Assembly (NCBI GenBank): GCA_028688235.1
Contig: JAQTYP010000186.1
Coordinates: 1 to 6,868 of the forward strand
DNA length: 6,868 nucleotides
DNA from: Methylomonas sp.
GTDB taxonomy: Bacteria > Pseudomonadota > Gammaproteobacteria > Methylococcales > Methylomonadaceae
Direction: 5' to 3'
The notes below the pieces were generated by a model that was given only the letters and a program-made list of their open reading frames with translations, had not been told where the DNA came from and ran no database searches. The position numbers and the translations under genes were made by a program. Positions 1 through 6,237 of the stretch are shown one piece after another (the stretch's first letter is position 1; every line of letters begins with the position of its first letter).

Positions 1-552
1 CGGCCGTTCGATCCGCCAGATCCGGTGCAATCCTTGGGCGGATCGCAAATTGCCGCCATTACCTTGGGACAGTCGGCCTGGAGCCTGCACTTTTTGGGGG
101 AAGACCACGCCGCCGACAATCATGCCGCCATGGCCCTGGCACTGGCTCAAGCCGGCAATGATGCGCCGACTTTGAGCTTGGCGTGGTTTTTCAGCGCCAA
201 TTTGCGCCGCTGGCAACGAAATTGGTCGCAACTGTTGCCGGAAGCGGAGGCCATGCTTGCCGCTGCCCAGCAGCCAACTTTGCATGCCATTGCCGAACTA
301 CTCCGCGACGCCGCCCGCGTTAACCTCGACCAGCCGGCAATCGCAGACGGTGACCAAGCGTTGGCGACCGTGTTGACCCATACGCCTATGCACGAAATCA
401 CTGCTCGTAGCGTGCTCGCCGAAATAGCGCTGGCGCAAGGCGATTTAGCCGCCGTCAAACTACAATGCCAAACCGCCCTGGCCGCCGCCGAACGCTTGGG
501 TAACGACCACGCCAACGCCCGTTTGCTGGAGTTATTGGCGCACGGCGCTTAA
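1..552 (+). CDS. C-terminal fragment of a TPR-repeat regulator (AAA-ATPase/cyclase-type), 5' end outside window
   Basis: The reading frame is open from base 1 and ends at TAA 550-552, giving 183 codons. The gene almost certainly starts upstream. A GTG at 25 could act as a start but has no ribosome binding site and lies inside what looks like a continuing domain. The protein is rich in Ala and Leu and reads as successive amphipathic helix pairs. The opening, with a DP pair followed by LGQSAWSLHFLG and a helix ending in MALALAQAG, resembles the TPR-like tail of large signalling ATPases that carry an adenylate/guanylate cyclase, kinase or DNA-binding domain at the N-terminus. In those proteins the tail is a protein-interaction scaffold. 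Which effector domain this one carries cannot be seen. There is no signal peptide or membrane segment in the visible part, so it is probably cytoplasmic. Its last 21 bp overlap the end of the convergent minus-strand gene. The TPR-like character is fairly safe; the parent family is an inference. Confidence 0.7.
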   Translation, partial: RPFDPPDPVQSLGGSQIAAITLGQSAWSLHFLGEDHAADNHAAMALALAQAGNDAPTLSLAWFFSANLRRWQRNWSQLLPEAEAMLAAAQQPTLHAIAELLRDAARVNLDQPAIADGDQALATVLTHTPMHEITARSVLAEIALAQGDLAAVKLQCQTALAAAERLGNDHANARLLELLAHGA

Positions 553-3500
553 ACCGCTCCGGCGCGTCGGCAGGCGCCAAGCCAATAAGGCTGTCCCGAA
601 CAACCAGGCCGCCGGTGGCAGCGGTACGGCGGCGAACGACAGACTGCCATTCAACGCCAGTTGCGAAAAATCCAGCGATTTGTCGTGCAGGCCGGACACC
701 AGGATATGGCCGGGATCGAATCGGCCGCTAAAACTGTTGAATCGGAATAAATCCAGACTACTGCCAATCTCGGGGTTAAAGTTTTCGGCGAATATCAAAT
801 GCAAATCGCCGAAAAAATCCAAATGATCGATGCCGACCAATTGGTCGAATTGGCTACCGGGCGTATTGCCGAAAATCTCCAGCGTCAACACCGAGCCGGC
901 TAAAAAGCTGACGTCGTCGCCGCCGAAATCGATCGCTGCCGGCGAGTTGCCGGGCAGAAAATCGCCGGCAAAGTTCACATGGCCGCCGCCGGAAAACGAT
1001 CCGGCGCCGCGTACCTCTCCCAGCAACGTGGCGGTGGCGCCGTCGGCAACCTGGAAATCGGCGCCGTTGTGATCGAGATCGCCGTTCAAGCTCAACGTGC
1101 CGTCGTTCACCGCGACCGTGCCTTGGCCGGTCAACGCCATGTTGCCCTGAATCGCCGAATCGCGGCTGCTCGACAGATGGCCGGCTACATTCAAGCCGCC
1201 TCCGAATATCGGTTTGGCGTTATCCAGCGATAGATTGCCGCCTGCGGCGATCTGAGTCGCGCCGTCCACCGTCAGACGGGTTCTGTCGTTGCCAGCCAAA
1301 ACCGGCAATCCGCCGTCCGTAACTTTCCAGGCCATTAACGCACCACCGTTCAAGCGGACGTCGCCGTGGCCGCCAACGGCCAAATCGCCGTGAATGTTGA
1401 CTTGGCCGCCATCGCCGATCTCGAGCAAGGTTTGCCCTTGACCGCTTCCCAGTCTGGCGTTTTTCAAATTGCTTGCGCTACCGACAGTTAAAGCGCCGCC
1501 GTTGGCGACCTTAATCGTCGCATTACCGTTGCCGTCGGCGTTTAAGTGGCCGCTGACGTTCCAGGCCGAACCGGCGCCGTTGATGTTAGCGTCCACTCGA
1601 CCGCCGCTGCCTTGGCTGAGGAAAATCTCGGCGGTGTTCAAGCGCCCGCCGTTGATCGCATCGAGATAAACCCGACCGGCATCGCCCAAGTGCGTCGCGC
1701 CGGCGACATCGACTTGGGAGTTTTTGGCCTGAATGCGAATTTGCGTTTCCACGCCGGCAGCATTGCCGAGCTGCAATTGATTACCGACCGAAATCTTGCC
1801 GCCGCTGTCGACGTTAAGGCTGGCGCCGCCCGGGCCCGCACTCAAGTCGCGACCGAGCTCCACCACCGAACCGTCCTGCACGCTCAACTTGCCGCTACCG
1901 CCGGCTTTTTCGCCCAATTTCAAGCTATCGCCGCGCAAGCTGCTGTTTTCGCTCAGTAACAAATCGGCCAAACCGGTCTTGCCGACGGTAAGCGGGTTGG
2001 TCTGCTCCAGTTGGGTATGTCGCAACCACAGCGAATGATCCGCCAAATCCAGCTTGCCGGTGACTTTGAGTCCGGCGTCGCCGCCGACCCATTGTTGGTT
2101 GGCGGTTAAGGTTTGTTCCAAAGCCACGGTTTGGAGTACGGCGCTTTGATTGACGATGCCGCCGCCGTTGCCGACGGCAATGCCTTGCAACGTCACGCCG
2201 CTGCCGTTTTCGACGAAGGTGATGCCATCGAGTTGTTTTAAATAATCGTTCTGGATTTGGCTCAATTGGCCTTGGTTTTTAATCACCAGCGCTTCGCCGT
2301 CGCTCAGTTTGCGCTGATTTTCCCAGTTGCCGGCATCGCTCATCAAGTGATTGGAGGTTAGACCTTGCCATACAGCCGGCAGACGGTTGTTGCCGGCAAC
2401 GTCGATGACAAACGACTGACCGCTGAACGATCCCATATTCAACGAAAAACTTTCGTCGAACAATGTCCACTCGCCCAAATCGGCGTTACCCACTTGTTTG
2501 GCAAAGCCGTCGAAACCGTATTCCAGGTTCTGAAAGGACACTTTGGCCTCCAACATTTTGAACAACATGCTGAAATCCAACTTAAGTTCAGTCAAATTGC
2601 GGAAAGCGTTTTTCAAGGTAAAGGTAGGTGTGACTTTGGTGTCTTCGCTAAATTTAAACTCCACCTTGGCCAAGTCTTCGAGATTCAAGCTGTATTGATC
2701 GGTGGTCAGTTTGGCGGCGATGCCGTTGGCGGCGGAAGAATCGACGATAGACACCGGACGGTCGAACGCCAGCCGGATCATCGGCGTAGGATCGAAGCTG
2801 AAGGTTTGCTCCAGGCCCAACTGGAATTGCGCATTGGCCGAATAGGCGCTCAACGAGGCGTCTATGGGGCCGATGTGCGCGGTAATATTGGGCGGCGGCA
2901 AATCCAGTGCGGCGTTGACTAATGTCGCCAAGTCCAGCGACAGATCGAAAATCTGGCTGCTGCCGTGGCTGAACAAGACGCCGTTCGGGAGCGGCGTGCT
3001 GCTTTGCGTGGCAATTGAGGGCGTATATATGGTCACGCCGCCGAGTTTAGTGCCGATGCCGATGCCGGGAATCGGATCGTAGTCGGCTATGATGGGGAAT
3101 TCGTTGCCGAAGTTGATTACCTGGTTGGTGTCGAAGATCTGCAGCTTGCCGTTACCGTTTTGATTGAAGGAAAACACTTCGACCGGATTGGTAGTGATGC
3201 TGACGTTGGCTACATCGCCGCTGCATTTATTGAAAATACAGGCTTCGCCGACCAATAGCGCCGGTACATTGAATATGCCCGCCACCGAACCGCTCAATTG
3301 CGAAAAAGCAGTGCTTAACAAGGGCGTTTTAGCAATAGAATAATGGCCGCCGAAGTTGATGGCGCTGCCGGCCTGCACTGCAGCGTTGGGCAAATCCAGG
3401 TTGATCGCCAGCGGATATTTGACTTTGACGTCGCCGGGATCGATGTCGATGCCGATATTCTCGCCCACTTTGCCGGGGCCGATCAGGCCATTCAAACTGA

Positions 3501-3753
3501 AGCCGCTTCGCGTGCCTAATTTTTTGCTGCCGACCATGGCATCGATTCCTATTACTTCCAGAGGCAAGGACAGGCCGATAAATTGTTCCGAATGCACCGC
3601 TGTGCCGGGACTGTTCCATAGATTATGGCCGGAATAAGCGAAATCCAGCGGCCCGCTGGAATAGGTTGCCGCGTCGGCCTGGGGTTGCAGAACAATCAGC
3701 AGCATGCCGCTTTGCAAGATGCGGCGGATAGAAATGGTCAAATACGGGTTCAC
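532..3753 (-). CDS. Large exported VPLPA/PEP-CTERM protein with T5SS/PEP-CTERM-type beta-helix repeats
   Basis: This is a 1073-residue surface or extracellular-matrix protein, probably sorted by an exosortase system. I start it at GTG 3753, because GGAGG lies 4 bp upstream and the N-terminus becomes a clean signal peptide: Arg-Arg at 10-11, hydrophobic core about 12-23, cleavage near ADA-A at 28/29. The frame stays open to an ATG at 3873, but those 40 extra residues would bury the signal. Residues 29 to about 455 are a beta-rich region I cannot assign, with only two cysteines (172 and 177). A W...GNW motif (462-477) opens a passenger-like region. Seven Gly-rich repeats (619-797) resemble T5SS/PEP-CTERM-associated repeats. 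PGNSPA (934-939) marks the domain that often precedes the anchor. The tail has VPLPP (1043-1047), a hydrophobic stretch (1048-1059) and Arg-Arg (1064-1065). There is no outer-membrane barrel, so it is not a classical autotransporter. The ligand or role (adhesion, biofilm, matrix) is unknown. Confidence 0.85.
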   Translation of the reverse strand: MNPYLTISIRRILQSGMLLIVLQPQADAATYSSGPLDFAYSGHNLWNSPGTAVHSEQFIGLSLPLEVIGIDAMVGSKKLGTRSGFSLNGLIGPGKVGENIGIDIDPGDVKVKYPLAINLDLPNAAVQAGSAINFGGHYSIAKTPLLSTAFSQLSGSVAGIFNVPALLVGEACIFNKCSGDVANVSITTNPVEVFSFNQNGNGKLQIFDTNQVINFGNEFPIIADYDPIPGIGIGTKLGGVTIYTPSIATQSSTPLPNGVLFSHGSSQIFDLSLDLATLVNAALDLPPPNITAHIGPIDASLSAYSANAQFQLGLEQTFSFDPTPMIRLAFDRPVSIVDSSAANGIAAKLTTDQYSLNLEDLAKVEFKFSEDTKVTPTFTLKNAFRNLTELKLDFSMLFKMLEAKVSFQNLEYGFDGFAKQVGNADLGEWTLFDESFSLNMGSFSGQSFVIDVAGNNRLPAVWQGLTSNHLMSDAGNWENQRKLSDGEALVIKNQGQLSQIQNDYLKQLDGITFVENGSGVTLQGIAVGNGGGIVNQSAVLQTVALEQTLTANQQWVGGDAGLKVTGKLDLADHSLWLRHTQLEQTNPLTVGKTGLADLLLSENSSLRGDSLKLGEKAGGSGKLSVQDGSVVELGRDLSAGPGGASLNVDSGGKISVGNQLQLGNAAGVETQIRIQAKNSQVDVAGATHLGDAGRVYLDAINGGRLNTAEIFLSQGSGGRVDANINGAGSAWNVSGHLNADGNGNATIKVANGGALTVGSASNLKNARLGSGQGQTLLEIGDGGQVNIHGDLAVGGHGDVRLNGGALMAWKVTDGGLPVLAGNDRTRLTVDGATQIAAGGNLSLDNAKPIFGGGLNVAGHLSSSRDSAIQGNMALTGQGTVAVNDGTLSLNGDLDHNGADFQVADGATATLLGEVRGAGSFSGGGHVNFAGDFLPGNSPAAIDFGGDDVSFLAGSVLTLEIFGNTPGSQFDQLVGIDHLDFFGDLHLIFAENFNPEIGSSLDLFRFNSFSGRFDPGHILVSGLHDKSLDFSQLALNGSLSFAAVPLPPAAWLFGTALLAWRLPTRRSGLSAVRQ
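535..627 (-). other. VPLPA-type PEP-CTERM sorting signal (protein C-terminus)
   Basis: The last 31 codons of the long minus-strand gene encode a tripartite anchor: the signature VPLPPAAWLF, a short hydrophobic helix through ALLAW, then basic residues (R, RR). In known PEP-CTERM/VPLPA-CTERM proteins this signal is recognised by an exosortase in the inner membrane. Most such proteins stop within a few residues of the arginines. Here eight more residues (SGLSAVRQ) follow, most of them encoded in the overlap with the convergent gene. The assignment rests on the motif alone; no exosortase gene is in the window. Confidence 0.85.
1363..1899 (-). repeat. Seven degenerate ~25-residue beta-helix repeats inside the VPLPA-CTERM protein
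   Basis: Protein residues 619-797 (counted from GTG 3753) fall into about seven units of 23-30 residues. The loose pattern is a hydrophobic strand (such as LSVQDG, LNVDSGG, IKVANGG, LEIGDGG), then V.VG or VN.HG, then a second strand ending in LG or G. The fifth and sixth units (INGAGSAWNVSGHLN and IKVANGGALTVGSA) fit best the repeat family shared by type V secretion passengers and PEP-CTERM proteins. Such repeats are expected to stack as rungs of a beta-solenoid. Unit boundaries were placed by eye and the DNA itself is not strongly repeated. Confidence 0.65.
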
Positions 3754-3757
3754 AAGG

Positions 3758-3762
3758 CCTCC
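3758..3762 (-). promoter_or_regulatory. Ribosome binding site that decides the GTG start at 3753
   Basis: On the minus strand GGAGG is followed by CCTT and then GTG. The close match to the anti-Shine-Dalgarno core, together with the signal peptide that begins at this GTG, supports the internal start over the ATG at 3873. The 4-bp spacing is a little short but workable. Confidence 0.65.
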
Positions 3763-3804
3763 GTTGGAATGGGCTGAAAAGCAATCAGTTGGAGCAGAAA
3801 ACAG

Positions 3805-3810
3805 ATAATA
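3805..3810 (-). promoter_or_regulatory. Candidate -10 element (TATTAT) for the VPLPA-CTERM gene
   Basis: TATTAT on the minus strand is one base from the TATAAT consensus. It would place transcription start near 3798, leaving a leader of about 45 nt before GTG 3753. The matching -35 position (about 3828-3833, TGCTTT) is a poor match to TTGACA, so this promoter would be weak or activator-dependent. Confidence 0.3.
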
Positions 3811-3848
3811 GAGGCCCAGCGTCCTAAAAAGCATCCTAACACCCTGGT

Positions 3849-3862
3849 GCATTTGCAAATGC
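3849..3862. promoter_or_regulatory. Perfect 14-bp palindrome, possible operator
   Basis: GCATTTGCAAATGC is its own reverse complement over all 14 bases, and the symmetry stops at both ends. It lies in the non-coding stretch between the divergent VPLPA-CTERM and ribF genes. Its centre is about 58 bp upstream of the transcription start inferred from the TATTAT element, a distance typical of activator sites. A dimeric regulator such as a helix-turn-helix protein is possible. It could also be chance, and no second copy was seen in the window. Confidence 0.3.
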
Positions 3863-4182
3863 GGCCAACTCATTTAAGGAGTTGACGATCGAAAAGGTTT
3901 TTGGCCGCATCGAAAGGGAAAGGAAGGGGTCTTGCAATCAAGTATTCGACAATGGCAGGCTGGTATCCATTCAAGTGCGGTCACTTGCTACCACGATCCA
4001 GCGGCCCACAAATGGCCGATTTCCGGCACTCAAAATTTGGCCGGATTTGTATCAGAATCGGTAGTGGTTTTGTGACCGGCATGCCTAGCGACTTTCCGGT
4101 CGGAATCAGTGGTGGCGTTGATAGGAATATGGACTACGTTTCTCTCTCGCCGCTTGCGTCTTCCCCCTAGGCTCCCCGTTAC

Positions 4183-4191
4183 TGATAAAAT
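4183..4191 (+). promoter_or_regulatory. Candidate extended -10 promoter for ribF
   Basis: TGATAAAAT reads as an extended -10 (TG, one base, then TAAAAT, one mismatch to TATAAT). It would start transcription near 4198, about 18 nt before the ribF ATG. No good -35 lies 16-18 bp upstream, which is tolerated for extended -10 promoters. The leader would be too short for an FMN riboswitch. Confidence 0.35.
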
Positions 4192-4215
4192 TGCCGTTTT
4201 TCCCAATCAATCACC

Positions 4216-5142
4216 ATGCGTTTAATCCGAGGTTTGAATCATCTTGAGCCGCTGCGCGACGGTTGCGTGCTCACTATAGGCAATTTCGACGGCTTGCATC
4301 TGGGTCACCGCCGGGTGATAGAAAGAGTGGCCGAACATGGCAAGCGGTTAAGACTGCCTACCGTCGCTATGGTATTCGAGCCTCAGCCTTTGGAATATTT
4401 TCTCGGCGACCATGCCCCGTCGCGTTTGACCCGCTTACGGGAAAAAGTCATTCAGTTTGCAGGTCTACCGATAGACGAATTGTTGGTATTGCCGTTCAAT
4501 CGAACGTTGGCCGATTACGACGCCGAGCAATTCATCCGCGACATCCTGGTCGAGAAGTTGAAGGTTAGGCACTTGGTCATCGGCGACGACTTTCACTTCG
4601 GCAAGGCCAGACGCGGCAACTTTGTATTGCTGCAACACCGCGGCGAGGCATTCGGGTTTAGTGTCGAATCCACGGCCTCGCTCGAACTGGACGGCATGCG
4701 TATCAGCAGCACGTTAATTCGCGATGCATTGGGCGAAGGCGACTTGGCACAAGCCAAAATTTTGTTGGGGCGAGATTATTCGGTATGCGGGCGGGTGGCT
4801 CATGGCGACAAACGCGGCCGGCAACTGGGTTTTCCTACCGCCAATTTACAGATGTTTCGTAAAAACACGCCGTTAATCGGCGTGTTCGCCGTGACGATGA
4901 CGGGGCTGGCGGAACGCGAATTGCATGGCGTTGCGAATCTCGGAATCCGTCCTACCGTCGAAGGCGAAGCCAAAGCCGTATTGGAAACCCACTTATTCGA
5001 CTTTAACCAGGATATTTACGGCCGCTATGTTGAGGTGCATTTCAAAGCAAAATTGCGCGATGAAATCCGTTTTTCGTCCTTAGCCGACCTTAAGGCGCAA
5101 ATCGAGCGCGACGTCGAAGCCGCTCGCACCTTCTTCGCCTGA
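4216..5142 (+). CDS. ribF: Bifunctional riboflavin kinase / FMN adenylyltransferase (FAD synthetase)
   Basis: This cytoplasmic enzyme phosphorylates riboflavin to FMN and then adenylates FMN to FAD, supplying cofactors to flavoproteins. The 308 residues match the usual family length and both domains look intact. The N-terminal nucleotidyltransferase has GNFDGLHLGH (22-31), GDDFHFGKARRGN (123-135) and ISSTLIR (163-169). The C-terminal kinase has HGDKRGRQLGFPTANL (196-211), GVANLGIRPTV (238-248) and the catalytic-type Glu257 in ETHLFDF. The start is chosen because MRLIRGLNHL aligns with the usual RibF N-terminus, although no Shine-Dalgarno sequence precedes it. In many gammaproteobacteria ribF sits between murJ and ileS-lspA; here neither neighbour is present, and a DUF1289 gene follows after 8 bp, probably on the same transcript. 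Confidence 0.97.
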   Translation: MRLIRGLNHLEPLRDGCVLTIGNFDGLHLGHRRVIERVAEHGKRLRLPTVAMVFEPQPLEYFLGDHAPSRLTRLREKVIQFAGLPIDELLVLPFNRTLADYDAEQFIRDILVEKLKVRHLVIGDDFHFGKARRGNFVLLQHRGEAFGFSVESTASLELDGMRISSTLIRDALGEGDLAQAKILLGRDYSVCGRVAHGDKRGRQLGFPTANLQMFRKNTPLIGVFAVTMTGLAERELHGVANLGIRPTVEGEAKAVLETHLFDFNQDIYGRYVEVHFKAKLRDEIRFSSLADLKAQIERDVEAARTFFA

Positions 5143-5150
5143 AACCTTAA

Positions 5151-5360
5151 ATGACAAAAGCCCAAGACTCCATCCCTTCTCCTTGCATACGGAATTGCTG
5201 TTTAAACGATAACAATATCTGTCAGGGCTGCTTTCGTTCATTAGACGAAATCTGCGGCTGGTCGCAGGCCAATACCGAAACCAGACAACGGATTCTGGTC
5301 AATGTCGAACAAAGGCGATTGCTAAATGCCAATAACGCCGGTACCGGCAAGATTCGCTAA
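5151..5360 (+). CDS. Small DUF1289 family Cys-rich protein
   Basis: This 69-residue protein starts at ATG 5151, 8 bp after the ribF stop, without an evident ribosome binding site, so it may be translated by coupling to ribF. The core SPCIRNC at 10-16, then CQGC at 24-27 and LDEICGWS at 31-38, is the signature of the DUF1289 family. The conserved cysteines (12, 16, 24, 27) are arranged as a possible metal-binding knuckle; C17 and C35 are extra. The family has no established function that I can name with confidence, and a zinc or iron-sulfur site is only an inference from cysteine spacing. There is no signal peptide, so it is probably cytoplasmic. The gene ends 34 bp before the end of the convergent protease gene, with no clear terminator hairpin between them. 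Confidence 0.88.
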   Translation: MTKAQDSIPSPCIRNCCLNDNNICQGCFRSLDEICGWSQANTETRQRILVNVEQRRLLNANNAGTGKIR

Positions 5361-5394
5361 TCAGTCGGGGAATTGCGCCAAAACGCCTGCCAAC

Positions 5395-6237
5395 TCACTC
5401 GGAATTTAGAATCTGTTTGGCGGTCCGAAATGCCTCCGAGCTTCCCGCTGTCACTCTGGGCGTGTTTCCGATAGTTTGTTCCAACGACCTTATGCGGTAT
5501 ACATCCATTAGATGCGCCGAATCTCCGGGGGGCAAGCGCCTTGCGACGTCCAGCATGGCCCTTGGATCGAAACCCGAGGCTTGGAGTATGCCCAGCGCGA
5601 TTTGGTCGGCTTGCTGCTCCTTGGCTGGATCGATTTTTTGCGTGACCGAACCTATGTCTACGTCATATTGTTTTGTGTCCGGAGAACTGAATATATCGAA
5701 CAGGCCGCGTGATGCGGTGGAACGGTAATCCTGGCAGAAATGCCCAGCCAATTCGTGAGCCAGTTCGTGAGCCAGAATAGCCGCCAGTTCGGCTTCGTCT
5801 TGCGCGAAGGTCACCGCGCCTTCGTTGACGAAGATATTGCCGGCGCCTATGGAAAAAGCATTCGGTGCCAGATTGCGAACCAGGGTAAAACGCCAGGGAA
5901 TGGCGCTTGCGGCTGATCCGTAACGTCCTGCGAGCTGCAGGCCCAACGAGCGAACGTACTGACTGACTTCGTCATTTTCGGGTCTTAGCGGCCAGTCGCG
6001 GACGATGCGCTGACGCAGCTTCATCGCCCTTTGCATTTCTCCTGGGCACAAACCTTCTGCGACTGCCGCGCCGCTTAATACCGTGAACAGCGCGCAGACC
6101 AGCCAAAATCGCCGTAAAGCCGGCGCTCCGGGATTAGGCTTAGTCTCGACGTGACGCCCCTTATCTGCCGAAATGAGGCAGTTTTTTGCAAGCATATCCT
6201 TAACGGCTGACCACGAAAGTCGATTCGTCGGTGTCAT
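5395..6237 (-). CDS. Periplasmic M48-family zinc metalloprotease
   Basis: Zinc endopeptidase of the M48 (Ste24/HtpX-like) family, of the short soluble kind without TPRs. Counting from ATG 6237 (280 residues), the zinc site is HELAH at 157-161 with catalytic Glu158, and the third ligand is Glu207 in EQQAD (207-211). The upstream strand NAFSIGAGNIFVNEG (126-140) is the usual substrate-edge motif. A hydrophobic segment at about 44-60 ending in AVA-EG looks like a signal peptide, so the enzyme probably acts in the periplasm. No lipobox precedes Cys64, unlike LoiP-type lipoproteins. The start is uncertain: ATG 6237 has GGAAG at good spacing but overlaps the upstream gene by 38 bp and gives a 43-residue lead before the core; ATG 6195 begins 4 bp after the upstream stop and leaves a more plausible but still long lead. 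Family members such as BepA work in outer-membrane protein quality control; a similar job here is inferred. Confidence 0.92.
   Translation of the reverse strand: MTPTNRLSWSAVKDMLAKNCLISADKGRHVETKPNPGAPALRRFWLVCALFTVLSGAAVAEGLCPGEMQRAMKLRQRIVRDWPLRPENDEVSQYVRSLGLQLAGRYGSAASAIPWRFTLVRNLAPNAFSIGAGNIFVNEGAVTFAQDEAELAAILAHELAHELAGHFCQDYRSTASRGLFDIFSSPDTKQYDVDIGSVTQKIDPAKEQQADQIALGILQASGFDPRAMLDVARRLPPGDSAHLMDVYRIRSLEQTIGNTPRVTAGSSEAFRTAKQILNSE

Larger units (their letters stand above)
3754..4215. other. 462-bp intergenic region between divergent genes, no convincing gene
   Basis: The stretch separates the starts of the VPLPA-CTERM gene and ribF. It contains the candidate promoter elements and palindrome listed separately. 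Open frames exist on the plus strand (3882-4064 from TTG; 3901-4170 from TTG), but their products have no recognisable domain, no ribosome binding site and no hydrophobic or motif pattern. No tRNA-like fold, riboswitch or terminator was recognised. An imperfect direct repeat, GAATCGGTAGTGGTTTTG at 4055-4072 and GAATCAGTGGTGGCGTTG at 4103-4120 (14 of 18 bases equal), and a 6-bp inverted repeat (GACCGG 4074-4079 with CCGGTC 4096-4101) are the only other structure seen. Confidence 0.6.

Noticed and set aside
147..515. 122-codon minus-strand open frame opposite the TPR-like fragment
   Set aside because: Ala/Ser-rich shadow of the plus-strand gene, with no domain and no ribosome binding site.
2365..2922. 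185-codon plus-strand open frame antisense to the VPLPA-CTERM gene
   Set aside because: It lies wholly within a well-supported coding gene and its product shows only composition expected from reading a GC-rich gene backwards; the same applies to 1546-1959.
532..3753. Classical type V autotransporter
   Set aside because: The C-terminus is a single hydrophobic helix with a VPLPA motif and arginines, not a ~250-residue beta-barrel.
3844..3875. Possible sigma-54 promoter (TTGGCCGCATTTGCA on the minus strand)
   Set aside because: The GG and GC elements are 10 bases apart instead of the 12 needed, so it does not fit the -24/-12 spacing.
3901..4170. 89-codon plus-strand open frame between the divergent genes (and a 60-codon frame at 3882-4064)
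   Set aside because: Both begin with TTG, lack a ribosome binding site, show no recognisable domain or signal, and overlap each other in different frames; chance open frames are more likely.
5361..5394. Bidirectional terminator between the DUF1289 and protease genes
   Set aside because: No stem longer than about 3-4 bp and no T-run could be found in this gap.
5395..6237. LoiP-type lipoprotein assignment for the M48 protease
   Set aside because: The residues before Cys64 (A-E-G-L) do not form a lipobox; ordinary signal peptidase cleavage after AVA fits better.
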